Source of the DNA: Umbelopsis ramanniana AG
Taxonomy: Eukaryota > Mucoromycota > Umbelopsidomycetes > Umbelopsidales > Umbelopsidaceae
Assembly: GCF_025399195.1 (NCBI RefSeq)
Contig: NW_026252106.1
Coordinates: 124,001 to 188,000, forward strand
Length of the DNA stretch: 64,000 nt
Direction: 5' to 3'
Shown piece after piece: positions 48,262-60,643 of this stretch; positions within the stretch are counted from its first letter, which is position 1, and each line of letters starts with the position of its first letter. The notes under the pieces were generated by a model. The model saw only the letters and a list, made by a program, of their open reading frames with translations, had not been told where the DNA came from and made no database searches. A program made the position numbers and the translations under genes.

Positions 48262-49782
48262 ATGCCAAAAACATTGGCCATTGATGGGGTTCGAAGCAAG
48301 CCTGATGAAGATTTGACAAAAGTGCCATCAAAAAGCGGCGTGAAACTGACTAGGCATGGTCATGAAATCCCGCGGCCAAAAAATTGCTTCATGTCTTATC
48401 GCAATGAAGTAGCGTCGAAACTGGTCGAATGCGGCATCGATAATAATAGCAGAAATATCTCCAAGTTAGTGGCTGATCTATGGCGAAACGAATCAGAAGA
48501 TGTAAAGCAACATTATCGAGATTTGGCTGAGCAGGAAAAGCTGAAGCATAAAAAACTGTAAGTAAGAACGCTTTTTTTATCCGTCTGAAATTAATGATGG
48601 TAACACGTAGCCTCTTCTGTCTCAAGGTACCCAGATTATAAGTTCATGCCTAGAAGAAAGCTCCCGGCTGATTTGCGTCTTCTTTTGTCATCTTCTACTA
48701 CAGAGTTCACCTCTGATAATCCACCCCGGAAAAAGATACGGAGGAATTTGCCACCAGTGAGCGACAGGGTTGAGCCAGTTAAAGTCGCCCGCACTAAACG
48801 GAAGTACAAGCGGTCTGCTGTCAAAAACCCCCCACAAAAAAAAGAAGAAAGTACTCGTAACAAACGAATCAGCAAGATATCTGTAGAGAAATGTACGTCA
48901 TTACAGTCATTGTCTAAGTATACTACAGAGCCCCTGTTTGCAAAGTACATTATGGCAGTCATACGCGGTGATGGAAACTTACCGACAGCAGAAAATGCGA
49001 AATCGCAAACCCCTGGTGGCTCATTGGCGCACATGGATGAACAAGCTCTTGCATATGTTGTTTTGGACGACATACCTGGCTGTACGGATGTTCAAGACTG
49101 TGACTCCCTCGGTCCGAAATCTCCTGATATCAAAATTGAATCTGAGCAATTTCTGGAACAAGCTGCATTGTCGGTGGACAGCAATCTATTTGTGAATCAC
49201 GAGGGGAATGCAAATGACTGCGCATGGACCGAGAAAGCTTCAAGCAATGTATCCATTACGCCCGAGAGTATCTCGTATCTTTCCTTTGATACAGACTATG
49301 AAGAGAAAAGGCCATTTTTGTTCGATCCTACGCATAGCATCAAGAACGAAGTGCTTGATGTTTCACTTAAGGACTGCCTAATGGACGAAGGAGCAAATAC
49401 TCTTGATCTGTCCTCGTTAACTGCGTCACCATCAAACGCCTCATATAGCTCTGAGGCTAGTGATGAATCAATAGATAAAGTCTTGGACAAGTTGTCCACC
49501 GTCCCTTTCATCCAAGAACTTATCAAGATTCTTCATGATGAGCAAGGATTACAAGATTATTTTAAGAAATTATCTTCCAGAGAAGGAAATGCCTTGATAC
49601 CAGAGGTGTCAACCCGACTTTGCGAACTAGCACTGTGTCTTCCACCCGCGTGGTCCTCTGACTGGTACGAAACCGATCTGTCCCCCAATCATACACTTAA
49701 CATCATACCAAACTGTGATATAAAAATTGAACACGACTCGACTATATCGCTGGACGAATATATCAATGTGGACCACAATTAA
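48262..49782 (+). CDS. MATA-type HMG-box DNA-binding protein
   Basis: Exons 48262-48557 and 48627-49782 give 483 residues. An HMG box lies at about residues 35-110 (IPRPKNCFMSYRNEVASKL, NISKLVADLWRNESEDVKQH, YPDYKFMPRRK), in the form seen in fungal mating-type and Ste11/Rox1-like regulators. A basic stretch (PPRKKIRRNLPP, RTKRKYKRS) follows, probably a nuclear localisation signal and DNA-contacting tail, then an acidic, Ser-rich region that may activate transcription. The box is split by an intron at the LYP codon junction. The Mucoromycota sex locus is usually flanked by a triose-phosphate transporter gene and an RNA helicase gene; neither is here, so this is more likely a paralogue than sexM/sexP. 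Confidence 0.85.
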
Positions 49783-50116
49783 TCCTTTCTAATCCTGTAT
49801 CTCTATGCTAGAAATAAGATCAGTCTTGTCAAATACTCGAAATCGGAACTGTAACACCTGCGTTTCTCAAATACCTGGAGTATCTGGACTTTGTTGCTTC
49901 TCAACTTACATAATCATTATTATAATTAGTACTATTTCTCATTCTTCGTTCCAATCTTTATGCTTTATTATATTTTCTTCAATTCACAATTGTATGTATT
50001 AGGCTGGCGTGTCTTTATTGTAGAATCTGAAATACTTAAAAAATGGATGTTGGTATCACTTTCTTTTTATGGATTTATTTTATTGGTATTAAAGAGAATG
50101 TGTCGTCTGTATCTAC

Positions 50117-53100
50117 TTAAGACGGTCTGTAGTATATTGGTTCGTTGTTGGGAGTAACATGGAATCGGTGATTACGGATTCCTTCACCTTTGAAAATCTC
50201 AGGATAACGAAGCGCTTGTGGAACATTGGCTTCGTCTTCACGCTCATAGGAAGGTTTCCATTGATCTAAGTTATCATTTTCTAGAATAAATTTACCGGTT
50301 TGTATTTCGGTGTCGGTAATACCGCCATGTGTAATCCTTGCATAGCCAACTCTGTTCAGCTTGCGGTAGCCAATGTATTCACACCAGCGATCATCATCCG
50401 ATGGTTCTATATCATTGATTCGCCCACCATCATAGAGCATGTTGTATATTTGTTGGAAAGGCTTGGTCACCACATAGCCCAGGAACACGAACGGATTCTG
50501 GCTCTCACGCATAATTCGGGCTAATTCTGCGGTTTGCTGTTGACGATCCAAGAGGTTCTCCTCTTGGCCATTATGTGAGACAATGAAGTCGACATCTTGC
50601 CCATACACATCCAATGTGGCATGGATGGCACAAGCTAATTCACCGATAGGAGAAGGAAGAAGGTGGTGCACAGACTTTTTGATGGGGAACTTCGAAAGCA
50701 TAAGACACCCCCATGTATGCGTCATGGTAGCCGGACCATAGTCAATGTAGTATCCCAGATCTTCAGCAATGTACTGCGCCCAATCACGATTGCCCATGAT
50801 GATACGCATAGTGTCCGACTCCAAAAAGCCTATAATGACAGATGGGATCAGTGATCAATGCCTTCAGAACTAATTCTAAGCCAAGCCTCTGCGCATACCT
50901 ATTACATCGAGTTCCAGATCCCGAACAGCGTCTCTCATTCTTCTTTCGCTGGCCCACATATCATTATCTAGAGCAAAATGAATGGTCCAAATGCCAGCTG
51001 TGAACATCTTCTGCTCAGGGTGGTAGGGAACAATCGATCCAGCGGTAAGAACTCGTCCGACGGATATGATGGCAGAAAATGCAATGATAGCGGCCAAGAG
51101 AACACCAATGTGGCTGCGCACTTCCTGGAGAAGGTTTCGGTAGGGGGATTTTTCCGGTCTATTGGGTTGGAGAGCTAATTTGGCATTGTAGACACCGAGG
51201 CCGATAAAAGCCATGGTGCAGGACAAGACCCAATTGGTACGTTCGCGAGCGTATACGCCACCTGGAACAAATTCGTAGGCAACAACCCAAACGTGAGCTA
51301 AGCACAAGAAATTGTACACCATGAAAGCAAGTAGCATGGTCTTCATGGGTGAATAAATTGCCATAGCTTTTGGAAGGACGAGGATCAATGACATTAGGTA
51401 TAGTCCCAAAAGAAGCCCACCAATGTAGCCTAACCATCCTGAACATCCATAGAATATCAAGCAGGAAGTGCAGCCGAAGACAAACCAAAGAATATTCAAA
51501 ACCAGTTGTTGGTTGAATGACAGTACCAAGCCAACCGCAAGAACGAAAATAGTCAAAACACCCCAAGGGACCGGCGAAGGGCCATAATGAGGATATCCTG
51601 TAACTGTCCATCGCATGATGAGGGAAGAATCCGTATACATGGAATGCAATGCGAACAACAGGGACCCAAATCCAGTTGCAGCATATGCCCATGAACCATC
51701 TTTGGATGCTGATTTCAGAAGAGGAGAAGACAGCGACCTTCCCATATACTGGTTATCCTTCTTGTTATTTAATATGCCACTAACAACAGCAGCAATACCA
51801 AGCAACAAGCCGGTGCCATTCCATCCTTAGCATACAGAAAGGTGACGTTAAAAAAAACCACATTGTCTATAATAGTGACTGATTGCTTTACTTACCGCCA
51901 GTGGAAGCTTTCATAGTCGGCCAAATGGGTGACTCAGTTGCCCAAGCCAGCTTCACCAAATTGAAAAAAGTGAGACCGGTTCCCCATACCAAGACATTTC
52001 TCTCGAACTGCACTGGATCGGCACTAGACCCGATGAAGGTTGACATCCAAGTGAGGATACTGACGGAAACGCCAAAGGCAGTGATGATAAGTCTTCGTGA
52101 CGGAGTTTCAACCAAATAGGAAGCAACACCCGTCAACGACAGTAAATGGAACAGATAGCGGTTCTTGTATACAGTGGTTTGAACGGAACGATTGCCCAAT
52201 AAGCAAGGAGAGATCGTAACAAATAGCAATACTTCATATCCAGAGATGCCCATATTGAACAATGGGAAATACCTAGCGATAAACAAAGTCATTAGCAAAT
52301 CCACCTTGCAAGGCAGCTATCATTGATGAGCTCATTGCTAATCCTACCAAATAAGTAAACCGAGTGAAGTAAGCATAGACCAGAAGACGAAGGCTACATT
52401 TGATTGAGAGCGACGATTATTGATAGAGTTGATGTAAATATGACAATATCACACAAGGGCATACCAAGATATATTTCTCCTATGTAGCCTTGAAGCTTCT
52501 TCCAAGCTTTTGGATTTTTAGGCAAAGCCATTTGTTCTCTATCAAGTACGCATTTTCAGGCACAAAAAAAATCAGCCATAGAGAACAAAGTGTCAGTAGA
52601 AATGGCCATCCAAAAACAAGATTGAATAGATATTAATTTATTCCACAAACCCATGCTTATCGTCATCAATATCGCCGTGACCGTGTACAGCAGAGAGATC
52701 CTGAATTGTGAATTCAAACCGTTGGAAATCCAGTGCAGTAACAGCATCAAAAGCGACATCATAAATGATCAACGACCATTCAAAGAAGGCATATATCGTG
52801 TAGGCTAGCGGATGAGGGTTGAGTCCGAGGATGGAAATGGTGTCAGCTTGTTATCCCTTCCCTTTTATTTTTCATCATTCAAGATTTTTTCTTACCTCCT
52901 GAAACTCGATGGACTTTGTGCTGTATGAAATAGTAGATCATGGGTGGAAGGGTGCCGAAGAACAATGCAGTAAATATTTTTCGCCACTTTGCAGCATTAT
53001 GACTAGATCTAGGTGTAGTCTTCCATACGCCGTATTGCCACGGTAAGGTACACAATAGGTACAAAATCATGGCGATATCGTGAGTGTCGTGGTCGTCGGA

Positions 53101-53761
53101 GGATGTAATATAGACCCAGCCACCGCAAGATACAGTGCGAATTAGGCCAACAGTGAGCAAAAACTTCCCAAAGCCTTTAGAAGCTGTACGCGCAGACTTA
53201 GTTATAAGCAAATACCACAAGAAGACTAAAGCGAAACGTGGTCCTGATGTCAAAGCGATGAAAATTTGAAAGATGGCTCGTGCTGGGTACCGATCACCAG
53301 TGGTTGCACTAACACTGGGAAACCATTCCTACGTACAATAAATATGAATTGTGTTCAGACCAATATTAAAACAGATTCCTACCACTTGATATATTATACA
53401 GTCCGAATCACCCTACCTCTGGATAACCATAATGCTCATTTTGAACAATCTTGTAATAAGAGAAATAGCACCCAAAAATGAGCGCCAAGAAAAAGGCACC
53501 TAAAGATGGATATTGACCTTGAATAAAAACGCGCTTCAACGCAGCAACAATCAGTTTACTTACAGTAGGCAAAGATGGTATGAGTGATAGATATCAGCCT
53601 AGCTGGGAACTGAATGGCGAAAGTAACAAGATGGTTGGTGCTTGAGCGTGTCAATATTCCAGGTATGCTATGCAGTGTCTAACCTTGTATAAAACTTTGG
53701 CACCGCCATTCCTACTGAAAGAATGGAGTTCCTCTTCCTGGTCGAGAATGCTAGGCGGCAT
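50117..53761 (-). CDS. cwh43: Cwh43 GPI-anchor lipid-remodelling protein
   Basis: Exons 53761-53684, 53609-53564, 53499-53417, 53328-52896, 52804-52651, 52538-52465, 52393-52348, 52272-51896, 51825-50899 and 50829-50117 give 976 residues, near yeast Cwh43 (953). The N-terminal third is a PGAP2/Frag1-like membrane region (SYYKIVQNEHYGYPEEWFPS, FIALTSGPRFALVFLWYL). A middle block has many membrane helices (WYFPLFNMGISGYE). The C-terminal luminal domain resembles endonuclease/exonuclease/phosphatase folds (GIWTIHFALDNDMWASERRM, TWGCLMLSKFPI, DFIVSHNGQEEN, GYARITHGGITDTEIQTGKF). Cwh43 puts ceramide into GPI anchors in the ER. It starts 87 bp after the ABCD4-like stop codon on the same strand. Confidence 0.93.
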
Positions 53762-53847
53762 GCTGTAAAGCTCCACAGTGCATGCAAGAAAAATGAATTG
53801 AGTTCCTGAATGGAAAAAATAAAATAGTTTCGGGGATTGAGGGCAAT

Positions 53848-56516
53848 TTATTCATCCGAAAGTGACCAGGGATCCCGCAACACCGCTTTGTCCAAGGCAT
53901 CATCATTAATATCTATATCTTGGCTATGACTAACGCGGCACTCTCCATTGCCGTTAAATGTAACAAATGTATCAAATAGATTGCGTGTAGAGGAGTTATG
54001 GCTGACACATATCATGGTACTGCCACTTTCGTGCACCATCTGGAGAAGGTGGCTTTGAGTGCTTTCGTCAATGGCACTGGTGGCCTCATCCATAACTATT
54101 ACAATCAGTTGAATATTTGGCGCGGTCAAAAGAATATGATGATTGATAGATCACTTACTTAAGAAAGTTGGTTTCCAATAAAAGGCTCTACAAAAGGCGA
54201 GTCTTTGTTGCTCACCAGGAGAGAGCATTTTGTACCACTCGTTGCCATACTGTGTATCGAACGAGTCCACAAGATCCTCAACATGAGAAAGACGAGTCTT
54301 CTTGAGAAGAGCTCGAATATCTTCGTCTGAAACTAATGCAGAGGGATATGAGAAACTGCTATATTAAATAGGATATGAGCACTGTCTTCAAGTCGACTTA
54401 CTTTCAGTGTTAGATGCTAAATTTGGGTAGGTAATTTGGTCACGTAAGGAGCCGAAAGTGAGGTATGATGATTGAGGTAAGAAGTACATGCTCTTCTGCC
54501 CATTATGGTTGCTTGGAAGCTGAATGTGACCTAGAGTAAAGGTGTGAGAAAAAGCTACGAGTCGACTAAAGTTCACACGACTTATTACCGTACCTTTAGT
54601 GCATGGCCATAATCCCGCAATGACTCTTAACATTGAAGATTTTCCAGAACCTTCAAAAGGGATTAACTTTATCAGATATCCAGCGAGCGAAAAGGATCAT
54701 ACATAAATGGAGAAGAAATTAGCTTACCATTTGGACCAGTAATCAATACATGGTTTCCAGTATAGAAACGCGCAGTGAAGTCGCTTATGAGAATCTTCTT
54801 AGACGGAGATGCAATGGTGACCTTGTCAAAAGCAATGAAAGGCTCGCTAAAGAAATGAAGAGCCGAGTAAGGACATGTTTAACATTCAGCTACAGGCTAA
54901 AGGAAAGCTATCTGTTATATACCTTTCTGGGCTGCCATCTTGATAAGGGTAGTCGATCTCGACGTTTTCTAAGTCATTGTCAATGACATTGATGGCTTCA
55001 AACAGCTCCGAAATACGCGCTGTATAACCAGCCAAATCAGAAAGCTTTGTGGCCTGTTCGATGATTGACGAGAATTTCCACAACAGGTACATTGAAATAA
55101 AGGTATTCTTCAAGTATAAAACAGTCAAAATGACATCTCATCAACTGGTATATCCGTAATGAACCAACCGCCTTACCTTGCTAATGATCTCGCTAATCTT
55201 GCTGGGGTCGCTAGTATCATATTTTCCGGCAAGTATTGGAATGGATATAATGATGTAACTCAAAATGGAGCCAAAATAAGAATGAATTTGCTTAACGGCT
55301 GGTGTAAAGTGATGTTCAGTCTTTGAATAATGCCTGTAACAAACGCTAACCTCGCATATGATTTACCTTCAAGAGGTAGCTCTCTATTGATAACTTTACG
55401 CTGAGCACCCAATAAGGTATTAAGCGATCTGTCAGCTCTAATTTGTTCCTCCTTTTCACCACGACTGAATGCAACGGATTCTGCGTATTCACGAAGTCGG
55501 ACATGAAGATAACTGACGCAAACAGAAGTTAATATATCAGTGTTTGCTAAGCACAATATAATCGTTATTTCAGTCATTACCGGAAGTCTCCTTCACATGA
55601 TTCCTTTCTGAATACCAGCTCAACAATAGGCTTAATTAAATAGCTGCTGATAACTGAGCCAACAATGAAGTAGCTGTAAATAAAAAGAGGGCCGAGATAA
55701 CCACCGACATCCCAGCACTTCCATGTGTAATATACGATAAGTGCTGGTGTAATGACGAGAGGTTCAACAATATCGCGAGCAGCTTCTGCAAACCTATCAA
55801 TGTCTTGTGTGATACGCTGGTCCCTGGAAGGCAAAAGCAGTCAGCAACTAACAAACATTGAGAAAAAAGCGTTGGTATAAAATTTCCAGCTTACGGGTTA
55901 TCAATGTCTTCATGAAAGAGAAGAACTCGGTATATTGTCTTTGGCTTGACGTAGCAAGCCTGAATATGTTCTGTCAATATCCTTCTGATTTGAAGAGCAA
56001 GAATCTTGCTTGAAAAAGTCTGCAAACTCTTGCCCTAAGCAATGATATTTAGAACAAAGGCTTAATGAACATGATGAATGGAAAGCTCAATTGATTGATT
56101 AGAAGACGTACCACAGCAACCAAAAATACGAAGCCCAAGCTTTGAAAAAGAACCTTCCAGTAACCTTCAACATCCAAGGATCCCAGCACGGCATAAAATC
56201 GACTGGGTATCAGACCTACGAACCAGACGATAACTTCGACTCCACAGCTTAACAGAAGGAAAATAGAATACGGCAAGAGAATGCTGGATTTGAGTATGGA
56301 ACCGTCTGTTCCTTTAAACAATAATCGCAGTAAACGACCAAGTCGTTTTAGAAACAAACGGTCGAAACTGTGAGACTTCTCTTGGGGTGGTGGAGCAGCT
56401 GACGGATGAGCTTGGCGTTCTAGTAAGGGATCTGACATGTAATCATCAACTGGGGATGTGGAGGAGGCAGTCTGAAATTGTTCCATGATCACCAAGAGGA
56501 TCGGTTTTTTAAGCAC
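53848..56516 (-). CDS. ABCD4-like ABC half-transporter
   Basis: Eleven exons: 56516-56112, 56034-55895, 55823-55581, 55512-55367, 55298-55177, 55107-54923, 54846-54728, 54650-54594, 54530-54402, 54326-54159 and 54095-53848; 653 residues. The membrane domain has VGLIPSRFYAVLGSLDVEGY and HEDIDNPDQRITQDIDRF, closer to human ABCD4 than to peroxisomal ABCD1-3. The nucleotide-binding domain has Walker A GPNGSGKSS (about 453), Q-loop region FLPQSSYLTFGSLRDQI, signature LSPGEQQR and Walker B LIMDEATSA (about 571). ABCD4 exports cobalamin from lysosomes in animals; a vitamin B12 role here is inference. The start may be the internal ATG at 56486. Confidence 0.9.
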
Positions 56517-57316
56517 GACTGCCTGCGGCTGTTGGTAGAGTCTGTGCTCACCAAGTAGATAGATTACAACCTGTGACTTTCTTTATATAAATTTACAGTA
56601 TGAGCAAAATATCAGCTGGCTGGCTGCTCTGCATTCATCAACGCGATAACCCCTTTGTGTCGATTCACGTCTGTAGGCTTAAAACTACTTTCACCCTAAT
56701 AAGCCTGCATAAATTATACTATTGGTAAAAATTATAAAAATAAAAAAAATTATAAAAAAAACGAAGAGTAGAAAAGCTGAGCATCACATGCAAGCTATGG
56801 AAGTATTATTTATTATTGACTGCACTCAAAACAAAAGAAAAGATGGCCTATCGTGAAAGTTTAAGCGTAGGCAGCAACTCAAATTGACGCAGCAGTGTGG
56901 GGATGCTTGAAACGCCGGATTTGATGATTTTATGGCAATCGTCGCCGTTTGAATGAGAAGGAGCCAGACTCTTCCTTCAGTCTCCTGACCTCGTTACTTT
57001 CTCACCATGGTTTGATGAGAGTGCCCACACAGTAATAGAATGGAACAAGTAAAGAATCAACAACTGGATGCCCTTGTCTCTCCATTCCTCGAACAGTTAT
57101 TTGTTATTAGAGATCGGCAGTCCAACCACGGAAAAGCAACCTTGGGACGAAACCTCAGGTGGCCTTTCCTGAATAAGACAGAATCCCTCATTGCAGGTTA
57201 GCGCCACCGAGGCAGGCCAACTGCCCTTGTTGCTTTTTATTCCTAGCCTTGAACCTGCTTCTCTTTCAATCTATCTTCTCATCTTCACCTCACAGCATTC
57301 AAGTGGTTGTCGCCCA
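56517..57316. other. Intergenic region upstream of unknown gene
   Basis: 800 bp between divergent genes. An A-rich stretch lies at 56720-56765. A short plus-strand ORF of about 50 codons starts at the ATG near 57040 and could be an upstream ORF or unannotated exon; I cannot decide. Confidence 0.35.
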
Positions 57317-58270
57317 ATGGATATTTTGACCATTCCTCCACCGGCCACTAGGCGAGAACAACATGCTGTCAATCTTGACTTCAAAGTCCCACGAGCGCTC
57401 ATCGTACAAGAAGAAGACCTTGAACCCTACCAAAGCCCTTTGAATGAAGCGAACTTGATAACACATACCCATATGGTAGGTATTCTCGATATGTGATTGA
57501 TCAGTGGTGTCCCCAACATTACTTGTACTGACCTGCCTGTTTCTCCTTGTTTCGCTCAGTGCCCGTCGTCTCGTGAAACAAAGGCGCAATTGATATTATG
57601 TTTCGTCAACATGCAACAAACTATACTTAAGGCTGAGGCTGAATTGAGAGAAACCGCTTTAACACAAGCTCAAGAGTTGATACCCCTTGAGGCACCGGGA
57701 AACTCGGAATTGATTCGTGACACCATTTGCGATCCTAACAAGACCAAACTTTCTCTTGGCCACAGCATTCGCAACAATACTTCAGCCAGTTCTCTGGGTG
57801 TCAACAGGCGTCGTACCACTGTTTTGACCGATGTCATGGAAGCTCATGAAGAAGGGAACGAAATGTGGCATGAACAATCTAAAAGGCGAAGGTCCAGCCG
57901 GTTTATCAACCTGTTTGAAAAACTATCAGAACCTTTGAAATTACTAACAAGCAAGTCAACTAAAACATCTTTTATGCTTTCTGGATCAAAAGCGCTCGCT
58001 CAACGTCGACAAACACAACAACATGGTGTGAAGGAAGATTATGACTCAGGTATCAGTGTCACATCGCCCAAATCAAAAAGAAATTCCATTGGAGGAATAA
58101 GTCTTCACAAAGGCAGGTCCGTCAACAAGCTGATCGGTTCCTACTCGGAGGTCACTGATGATTTCGCAGCATTTCGATACCCCAAGATGGTTCCAATCAA
58201 TCCAAATGAACGTGAACTGAGGCGACATTCAACAACAGATATTGGCTATTTGTCAACCGCTTGGGAATAA
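57317..58270 (+). CDS. Unknown protein, Ser/Arg-rich
   Basis: Exons 57317-57475 and 57560-58270 give 289 residues. I do not recognise the family. The N-terminal part has a Pro-rich start and an acidic patch; the middle carries RRRTTVL and a basic SKRRRSSRFINLFEKLSEP segment that could be an amphipathic or nuclear-targeting stretch; the C-terminus is Ser-rich with candidate phosphorylation sites (RNSIGG, RRHSTTD). No membrane helix, signal peptide or cysteine motif is seen. Codon use and clean GT-AG splicing support a real gene. It is divergent from the ABCD4-like gene and converges on NPRL2. Confidence 0.6.
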
Positions 58271-58596
58271 TCCCAGATCAGCCAGAACCTATCTCATCTG
58301 TGTAGCCCATTTTTATCTTTTTCTCCTGTTATCTTTCTTTTCGCACGTATCAGCAGCTATTCTTTTCCCCTGTACATTAGATTACTTACGCTTATTTTAT
58401 CGAATTCAAATAATGAACAATGTGACCAATACCATCTTCTTTATCCCCTTCCAATCCTACAGATTTATGTCAATACATCGCCAAGCATCATACAACACCG
58501 GCAACCATATTATGTCATTTAAGATGTGAATTAAAAAAAATCAAGATGTATTTTTTATAGGTATATAATTTACAATGTATGCGTCTACAATATAGC

Positions 58597-60386
58597 TTAT
58601 CGAAAGACAAATCGGACAGCCCATAGATCCATGCTACCATTTGAGTTGTTGATGGAATCACCTAACACAGCACGAGAATCCACGCTGACAGTATCTCCAG
58701 CTTCGTTGGAATCCAAACCTGCCAGTTGCTTGGTGACACTGTCGACATTGGTGGTATAACCCAATTGCTCATCCAGTTCTTTGGGCGAACATCTCAGTTC
58801 AGTGCATATTTCATCATAATGGTGGTTTCCATCCAGGAAGGACAGTAGTTGAGAATCGAGAGGCCCTCCGGTATTTTGGTTGATGACATTGCTGGGGAGA
58901 GTCTCAGCTGAAACGCTGGCTGCTGTAGTCAAATTGACTAGCATCGGGTATTTGTATACACGATAAATGAGACCCTTAATCACACCAAATGTGATCAACC
59001 GCCTAGGTGTAGCTAATATTAGTATCATCTTCTGCATCAATTGGCTGACGTCAAAGAACTTTACCGTAAATCAATATTCTCTGCCTGCTCTCGATTATTC
59101 GTTATCAGGCTCTTTAACGTTATACCATGTTGTAAGCCACAGTACAGCTTGAACAACTGTGATATGGTAGGTGGGGAATGTTCTGGCAGGGTTACATAGT
59201 CTATGCACTCCTCTTGTAAACCGCTCTTTTCATCTAGAAGCTGCATAACTTCTGGTTTGATGGAATAAATGTTGGAAAATTGGTATATATCGATGAGAAT
59301 GATGCATCCGTAATATCTATTTTTTTAAAAAATAAAAATTAAAATTAGAGTTGTATCGACGGGCAGAAATAGAGACCAATAATGGCAGCATGCACTTACA
59401 AAAGGTGTTCGATGCTCTGTCGTGCCCACTCTATTTTAACATTTGCCTTGTCCGCAATTTTCCGGACTGAACTGATTCCATTAATGTGGTTGATTATCTG
59501 CAGGCAAGCTGTATGAGACAAATTTATTCACCGTATCATCAGCCATTTTCTGTCACTTACTTTGCAGAGAGTGATATCCCAGTTGATGCTCATCATTGAA
59601 GAAAGATCGACAGTGCAAACAGGTACATGATAATTCTGAACACTCGTAGGATTTGGATAGGTTGGAAACAGCTTGAGGTTGATGGTGTTGGAATCATCTT
59701 ATAGTATGCTATGTCAATACGCGACAGGTTTAGATACTTTCAATACGACAGGTCGACTTACTTATGGGAATCTGGCACTCGCAGTAACTATTGAGATCTT
59801 CCAATAACTGTTCAATAACGTTTTGTATGGTAACTGCACCAGAATTCGTGGTGTCCCCTGTGAGAAAATCGCTCTCTCGCTGAAAAATGAAATGAGTTCA
59901 TCTTATCTGAGAGAGAAAAAAAAAGAGCTGACGCCAAAACCACCTAGGAACGTGAATAGGTACCTCCAAAACCTCCAAAACAGTAGCCATCTTTTGAACA
60001 ATTGGTTCGTAGCTACTCGTCTCTGCATCTCTCTCGAAGACAAAACATAGATTGAATCGGTACTTGGTTCGAAGTAGTTTGTAGCGAACATGATCCGTTA
60101 TGCAAACCGGAACACCCATGACTTTATAGTTGTTGTTACATACGGAAACCAGTCTTCCGTTCAACTGTTCTTTGGTAATGATGTATTCGCTGATCGCCTC
60201 AAAGTCAATAATAGGCTTTGTGCAAAAGAGTGCATCATTCAGACCATTGGAGCTGGAAGGATCGGTTTCAGGCGAATGTGGAACGATGGTTCCTTCTGGA
60301 ACTTGATGCTGTACAACTGGACCCTTGTCATTGTCAAAGACAGCAAAAAATATACTATGAATTCGGGGGAATCCTTGAAATTCCAT
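58597..60386 (-). CDS. NPR2: GATOR1/SEACIT subunit NPRL2 (Npr2)
   Basis: Exons 60386-59964, 59879-59762, 59697-59561, 59497-59400, 59316-59065 and 59002-58597 give 477 residues. The N-terminal longin-like domain has RIHSIFFAVFDNDKGPVVQH, EYIITKEQLNGRLVSV and YRFNLCFVF. The middle has winged-helix-like segments (INHINGISSVRKIADKANV, LLYYGCIILIDIYQFSNIYS). The C-terminus keeps ITFGVIKGLIYRVYKYP and the HHYDEICTELRCSPKELDEQL block, as in human NPRL2. A 62-residue Ser-rich tail follows the point where human NPRL2 ends. NPRL2 with NPRL3 and DEPDC5 forms the GAP that turns off TORC1 when amino acids are scarce, at the vacuole/lysosome. Confidence 0.93.
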
Positions 60387-60643
60387 GGATGGTCAGCGGG
60401 TACGTTAACGACGAAATTCACTCTCAAGCGGCGGACTCTCTCTGCCTCTCAGCGCTAATGTGACTGTTGGGACACTGTGGGCAGGCAAAAATTTCAAGTA
60501 ACATACTGCGCGAAAAAATTATAAAACAAGGTTGTAACAATCTCTCATCAAACACAGTGTCTTGCTTTTATTTTGTATTGGAGATTTTTAAAAGTGAAAG
60601 CATCGTAAAATAGACATGGTCGGTTGTAAACTTTTTAAGAAAT

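Noticed and set aside
55335-55366. Very short (about 33-nt) intron in the ABCD4-like gene
   Set aside because: Using the acceptor at about 55334 leads to an early stop; the acceptor at 55299 restores the conserved HSYFGSILSY region.
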